From Streptomyces neyagawaensis (GTDB lineage: Bacteria; Actinomycetota; Actinomycetes; Streptomycetales; Streptomycetaceae): a stretch of DNA of 32,308 nucleotides. Of this stretch, positions 29,172 through 32,308 are shown in pieces (positions within the stretch are counted from its first letter, which is position 1; the number at the start of each line of letters is the position of its first letter). The notes beneath the pieces were generated by a model. It had not been told where the DNA came from, did no database searches, and saw nothing but the letters and a program-made list of their open reading frames with translations. The DNA lies in contig NZ_JAMGBG010000122.1 in NCBI RefSeq assembly GCF_023516595.1, forward strand, positions 1-32,308, read 5' to 3'. The position numbers and the translations under genes were made by a program.

Positions 29172-29441
29172 ATGTTCTTGGAAGCGCTCGGATCCGCACT
29201 CGTCGGACTCGCCCTCGCCTGGGCCGCCGTCTACCGCCTGCCGCACCGTCTGCCGCCCCGCACGCTCGTCCTGCCGACCGGCGTGGCGGGCGCCCTCTTC
29301 GGCGCGTTCCTCACCCACACCGCCCTGGGTTCCACCAACTTCCTGGTGCTCCTGAGCGGCGGGGCGATCGTCGCCGCGGCGTCGTTGTCGCTCCTGCTGC
29401 GCCCGACGGAGCGTTTTCGACGCAGGTCGGCCACCGCGTAG
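29172..29441 (+). CDS. Small membrane protein, three hydrophobic segments
   Basis: 89 residues. Hydrophobic segments are LGSALVGLALAWAAVY (about 5-21), LPTGVAGALFGAFLTHTAL (about 34-52) and FLVLLSGGAIVAAASLSLLL (about 57-76), with a basic tail (RPTERFRRRS). I recognise no named function. The start ATG at 29172 has GGAGG 10 bases upstream (29157-29161). It occupies the position of the small membrane protein Rv3209 in the mycobacterial order (from memory), though I cannot confirm homology. Co-transcription with DUF3107 is unlikely given the terminator between them. Confidence 0.75.
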   Translation: MFLEALGSALVGLALAWAAVYRLPHRLPPRTLVLPTGVAGALFGAFLTHTALGSTNFLVLLSGGAIVAAASLSLLLRPTERFRRRSATA

Positions 29442-29482
29442 CCCGCGTAACGGCGAGCCCTCCGAGGAGACGCGGAGCCGTA

Positions 29483-29527
29483 GCGACATCCGAGCCGCCA
29501 CCGACCGCGACATCCGCGCCGCCACCG
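29483..29527. repeat. Near-identical 21-base direct repeat
   Basis: GCGACATCCGAGCCGCCACC and its copy with one substitution lie at 29483-29503 and 29507-29527 (24-base period). They are part of the gene-free stretch 29442-29723, which otherwise holds degenerate repeats and no convincing ORF. Confidence 0.6.
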
Positions 29528-29633
29528 CGCGGGCACGACCGACCACGCATCCGCGACCGACCTCGCACGCCCCGCGGCCGCCCACGGACACGCCGGACGC
29601 CGCGCCCCACGACGACTAGCCGACCACGGGGTC

Positions 29634-29727
29634 AGCGGCTCACGGCGGTCGGGAGCTCACGGCGACCGGGCGCTCAAGCAACCAGCGGCTCACAGCGGCC
29701 GGGCGCTCAATGCAACCAGCGGCTCAC
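29634..29727. repeat. Degenerate 33-34-base direct repeats running into the ferritin-like gene
   Basis: AGCGGCTCAC occurs at 29634, 29684 and 29718, and GGGCGCTCAA at 29668 and 29701, giving roughly three decayed units. The last copy contains the stop codon (29724-29726, minus strand) of the ferritin-like gene. Confidence 0.6.
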
Positions 29728-30485
29728 GCGGCCAGGCCGAGCGCCGCCATCCGCTTCGTGTGCGCCTCGGTGATCCGGGAGAACATCCGCCCCACCTCGG
29801 CCAGGTCGAACCCGTCGGCCACGCCGCCCACGAGCATCGTGGACAGGGCGTCCCGGTCGGCCACGACCCGCTGCGACTGCGACAGCGCCTCGCCCATCAG
29901 CCGCCGCGCCCACAGCGCGAGCCGCCCGCCGACCCGCGGGTCCTCGTCGATCGCGGCCCGCACCTTCTCCACCGCGAACTCGGCGTGCCCGGTGTCGTCG
30001 AGGACGGCGAGCACCAGCCCGCGCGTGTCCGCGTCGAGGTGCGCCGCGACCTCCCGGTAGAAGTCACTGGCGATCGAGTCGCCGACGTACGCCTTGACCA
30101 GGCCCTCCAGCCAGTCCGACGGCGCCGTCTGCTTGTGGAAGCCGTCGAGCGCGTCCACGAACGGCTCCATGGCGCGCGTCGGCTCCTCGCCGATCTCCGT
30201 GAGCCGGTCCCGCAACCTCTCGAAGTGGTGGAACTCGGCGGCGGCCATCTTCGCCAGCTCCGCCTTGTCGACGAGCGTCGGCGCCAGCTTCGCGTCCTCC
30301 GCGAGCCGTTCGAACGCCGCGAGCTCCCCGTACGCCAGCGCTCCGAGCAGATCCACGACGGCGGCGCGGTACTGCGGGTCGGCCGAGGCTTGGGCCCAGT
30401 CCTGGGCGGCGATGCCGGTGACCTCGGCGGTCTCGGCCGTCTCAGCGGTACCGGCGGCGTTCTCAGGCTTGTCAGACGTGGTCAT
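29724..30485 (-). CDS. Ferritin-like fold protein (MiaE_2-type)
   Basis: 253 residues. After an Ala/Glu/Thr-rich N-terminal stretch of about 25, it is a helical bundle with candidate di-iron ligands: Glu in YGELAAFERL, ExxH-like AAEFHHFERLRD, Glu/Asp in VGDSIASDFYREV and the HAE pair in LDDTGHAEFAVE. This is the pattern of actinobacterial ferritin-like proteins annotated as MiaE-related (tRNA hydroxylase-like); real tRNA hydroxylation is unproven. The start ATG at 30483-30485 (MTTSDKPENA) has no Shine-Dalgarno. TATTGT lies 7 bases upstream, suggesting a leaderless mRNA. It is divergent from the DEAD-box helicase. From memory, the mycobacterial counterpart is Rv3210c. Confidence 0.85.
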   Translation of the reverse strand: MTTSDKPENAAGTAETAETAEVTGIAAQDWAQASADPQYRAAVVDLLGALAYGELAAFERLAEDAKLAPTLVDKAELAKMAAAEFHHFERLRDRLTEIGEEPTRAMEPFVDALDGFHKQTAPSDWLEGLVKAYVGDSIASDFYREVAAHLDADTRGLVLAVLDDTGHAEFAVEKVRAAIDEDPRVGGRLALWARRLMGEALSQSQRVVADRDALSTMLVGGVADGFDLAEVGRMFSRITEAHTKRMAALGLAA

Positions 30486-30900
30486 GAAGCGCACAATAGC
30501 CCGCTCTGCGCAGGGTGGAAGGGCCCGGTCGATCGGTGTGACGACGACTACGTGACCAAATCGGCCATCGCATGTGCGTGTTTCCGGGGTATGGTGGTAA
30601 TGCGCCTGCTGAGTACGTCGACGTACCACCGCGGTATCTCGACCGTCTCTCGACAGGCCGCACGCATGAGGATGCCCGGTCGGTGGCCCGATCGGCTCCG
30701 ACCCGACAGCCCTCCTGTTCCGTACGGCACTCTGCGTACGGCGTCCGGAGGGAACCCCTCAGCGGTATGAGCGCTAGAGCGTCGGCAGTGGTCCCGTGCC
30801 ACACGGCCAGCCCGTGAGGGCGGCCGATGTCCCCCAGGCACGGTCAGACGACACGACCCCCGCGCTCGCGCCACGCCGCGTACACAGAAGAGGCAGCACC
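30486..30900 (+). other. Long structured leader region of the DEAD-box helicase gene
   Basis: 415 bases lie between the divergent starts. They contain a perfect 14-base palindrome GTACGTCGACGTAC (30613-30626), whose right part can alternatively pair as TACCACC with GGTGGTA just upstream, and a 7-base-pair hairpin (CCGTACG 30720-30726, CGTACGG 30735-30741). TATGGT at 30590-30595 could be a -10. Several short ORFs overlap here, one ending with a GTGA overlap at 30814, but none has a good ribosome binding site. No RNA gene is recognised. Structured long leaders are common on helicase genes of this type in other bacteria. Confidence 0.45.
30493..30498 (-). promoter_or_regulatory. -10 element TATTGT for a leaderless ferritin-like transcript
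   Basis: TATTGT (TANNNT) on the minus strand lies 7 bases before the ATG. A partial -35 (TTCCAC) lies 16 bases further up. No ribosome binding site is present. Confidence 0.45.
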
Positions 30901-32308
30901 CTGACTACGACTTTTCGAGATCTCGGAATCCTCCCCGAGACGGCCGAGGCCCTGGAAGCCGTCGGCATCATCACTCCCTTCCCCATCCAGGAGATGACGC
31001 TCCCGGTCGCCCTCTCCGGCACCGACGTCATCGGCCAGGCCAAGACCGGCACCGGCAAGACGCTCGGTTTCGGCCTGCCGCTCCTGGAGCGCGTCACCGT
31101 CCCCGCCGACGTCGAGGCCGGCCGCGCCAAGCCCGAGGACCTCACCGACGCCCCGCAGGCGCTCGTCGTCGTCCCCACCCGCGAGCTGTGCACCCAGGTC
31201 ACCAACGACCTGCTGACCGCCGGCAAGGTGCGCAACGTCCGCGTCACCGCGATCTACGGCGGTCGCGCGTACGAGCCGCAGGTCGAGGCCCTGAAGAAGG
31301 GCGTCGACGTCGTCATCGGCACCCCCGGACGACTCCTCGACCTGGCCGGCCAGAAGAAGCTGAACCTGAAGCACGTCAAGTGCCTGGTTCTCGACGAGGC
31401 CGACGAGATGCTCGACCTGGGCTTCCTGCCCGACGTCGAGAAGATCATCAACATGCTTCCGGCCCGCCGCCAGACGATGCTGTTCTCGGCGACCATGCCG
31501 GGCGCCGTCATCGGTCTCGCCCGCCGTTACATGTCGCAGCCGACGCACATCCGTGCCACGGCCCCCGACGACGAGGGCGCGACGGTCGCGAACACCTCGC
31601 AGCACATCTACCGCGCGCACAACATGGACAAGCCCGAGATGGTCGCGCGCATACTGCAGGCCGACGGCCGGGGACTGGCCATGGTCTTCTGCCGCACCAA
31701 GCGCACGGCCGCCGACCTCGCCGACCAGCTCAAGCAGCGCGGCTTCGCCTCCGGCGCGGTCCACGGCGACCTCGGCCAGGGCGCCCGTGAGCAGGCGCTG
31801 CGCGCGTTCCGCAACGGCAAGGTCGACGTCCTCGTCTGCACCGACGTCGCCGCGCGCGGCATCGACGTCGAGGGCGTCACCCACGTCATCAACTACCAGT
31901 CCCCCGAGGACGAGAAGACGTACCTGCACCGCATCGGCCGTACGGGCCGCGCGGGCGCCAAGGGCATCGCGATCACCCTCGTCGACTGGGACGACATCCC
32001 GCGCTGGCAGCTCATCAACAAGGCGCTGGACCTCGGCTTCAACGACCCGCCGGAGACGTACTCCACGTCCCCGCACCTCTTCGAGGAACTGAGCATCCCG
32101 GCGGGCACCAAGGGTGTCCTGCCGCGCTCGGAGCGCACGCGGGCCGGCCTCGACGCCGAGGAGCTGGAAGACCTTGGTGAGCCGGGTGGTCGCGGTGCCC
32201 GCGGGCGCGGCGGCCGTTCCTCCGGCCCGGCGCCCTCCGCGGAGCGCGAGCGCCCGGCGCGTACGCCGCGCCGTCGCCGCCGGACGCGCGGTGGCGCCAC
32301 CGTGGACG
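30901..32308 (+). CDS. DEAD-box RNA helicase (RhlE/CsdA-like), C-terminus beyond the right edge
   Basis: At least 469 codons. Motifs in order are the Q motif (FRDLGILPETAEAL...ITPFPIQEM), Walker A AKTGTGKT, PTRELCTQV, TPGRLLDL, DEAD box VLDEADEMLD, SAT in LFSATMPG, FCRTKRTAADL, TDVAARGIDVEG and HRIGRTGRAG. After the core comes a linker and a Gly/Arg-rich basic tail (GRGARGRGG..., TPRRRRRTRGG) that binds RNA, cut by the window end. The family unwinds structured RNA in decay, ribosome assembly and cold adaptation. Homology begins at TTTFRDLG, whose first codon would be CTG at 30901, with AAGAGG 7 bases upstream. The only in-frame standard start is GTG at 30814, which adds 29 residues and lacks a ribosome binding site. 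Confidence 0.93.
   Translation, partial: MTTTFRDLGILPETAEALEAVGIITPFPIQEMTLPVALSGTDVIGQAKTGTGKTLGFGLPLLERVTVPADVEAGRAKPEDLTDAPQALVVVPTRELCTQVTNDLLTAGKVRNVRVTAIYGGRAYEPQVEALKKGVDVVIGTPGRLLDLAGQKKLNLKHVKCLVLDEADEMLDLGFLPDVEKIINMLPARRQTMLFSATMPGAVIGLARRYMSQPTHIRATAPDDEGATVANTSQHIYRAHNMDKPEMVARILQADGRGLAMVFCRTKRTAADLADQLKQRGFASGAVHGDLGQGAREQALRAFRNGKVDVLVCTDVAARGIDVEGVTHVINYQSPEDEKTYLHRIGRTGRAGAKGIAITLVDWDDIPRWQLINKALDLGFNDPPETYSTSPHLFEELSIPAGTKGVLPRSERTRAGLDAEELEDLGEPGGRGARGRGGRSSGPAPSAERERPARTPRRRRRTRGGATVD

Noticed and set aside
30572..30817. 81-codon ORF ending with a GTGA overlap before the helicase GTG
   Set aside because: No ribosome binding site or recognisable domain, and it overlaps another equally weak short ORF; kept only as part of the leader description.

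Overview
The window is chromosomal DNA of a high-GC actinomycete, almost certainly Streptomyces or a close relative. GTG starts are common, third codon positions are nearly all G or C, and the gene content (mycoredoxin, MoeZ, an AdnA/AdnB pair, DUF3107, DUF3152, SlpD/SlpE-like lipoprotein peptidases) is actinobacterial. From memory, the gene order matches the Mycobacterium tuberculosis block Rv3198c-Rv3211 (uvrD2, mrx1, nudC, adnB, adnA, ATL, moeB1/moeZ, DUF3152, TetR, DUF3107, small membrane protein, ferritin-like protein, rhlE-type helicase). Streptomyces-type genes are inserted into it.

Layout. 1-11616 is a DNA-repair and redox block: the 5' part of uvrD2 (-), mrx1 (+), then on the minus strand ATL, adnA, adnB, an M20 dipeptidase and nudC. 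11802-17937 (+) holds a large two-part membrane protein with a kinase-like middle domain, then two tandem paralogous secreted lipoprotein tripeptidyl aminopeptidases. 18024-19202 (-) is moeZ. 19266-24243 (-) is a four-gene cassette: PelF-type glycosyltransferase, polytopic membrane protein, NAD-dependent epimerase and spherulin-4 family protein. Its leader and its internal gap are rich in hairpins. 24442-27164 (-) is an alpha/beta hydrolase followed by a DUF3152 metzincin-like protein carrying seven 12-residue repeats. 27449-29441 (+) has a small acidic protein, a TetR regulator, DUF3107 and a small membrane protein. 29724-30485 (-) is a ferritin-like (MiaE_2-type) protein, divergent from a DEAD-box RNA helicase that runs off the right edge.

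How the parts fit. UvrD2, AdnAB and ATL handle DNA lesions and double-strand breaks. Mrx1 and MoeZ each have a near-consensus SigR (thiol-oxidative stress) promoter, GGAAT-N18-GTT, which links them to mycothiol and sulfur homeostasis. The most notable system is the cassette at 19266-24243. Its gene families (PelF-like GT4, spherulin-4/GH135-like protein, sugar-nucleotide epimerase, membrane protein) resemble those of bacterial Pel and fungal galactosaminogalactan loci. It sits exactly between moeZ and the DUF3152 gene, which are neighbours in mycobacteria. It may therefore be an inserted actinobacterial exopolysaccharide locus, though its spherulin-4 member appears to lack the usual acidic active-site residues.

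I saw no tRNA, rRNA, insertion sequence, phage attachment site or CRISPR array.
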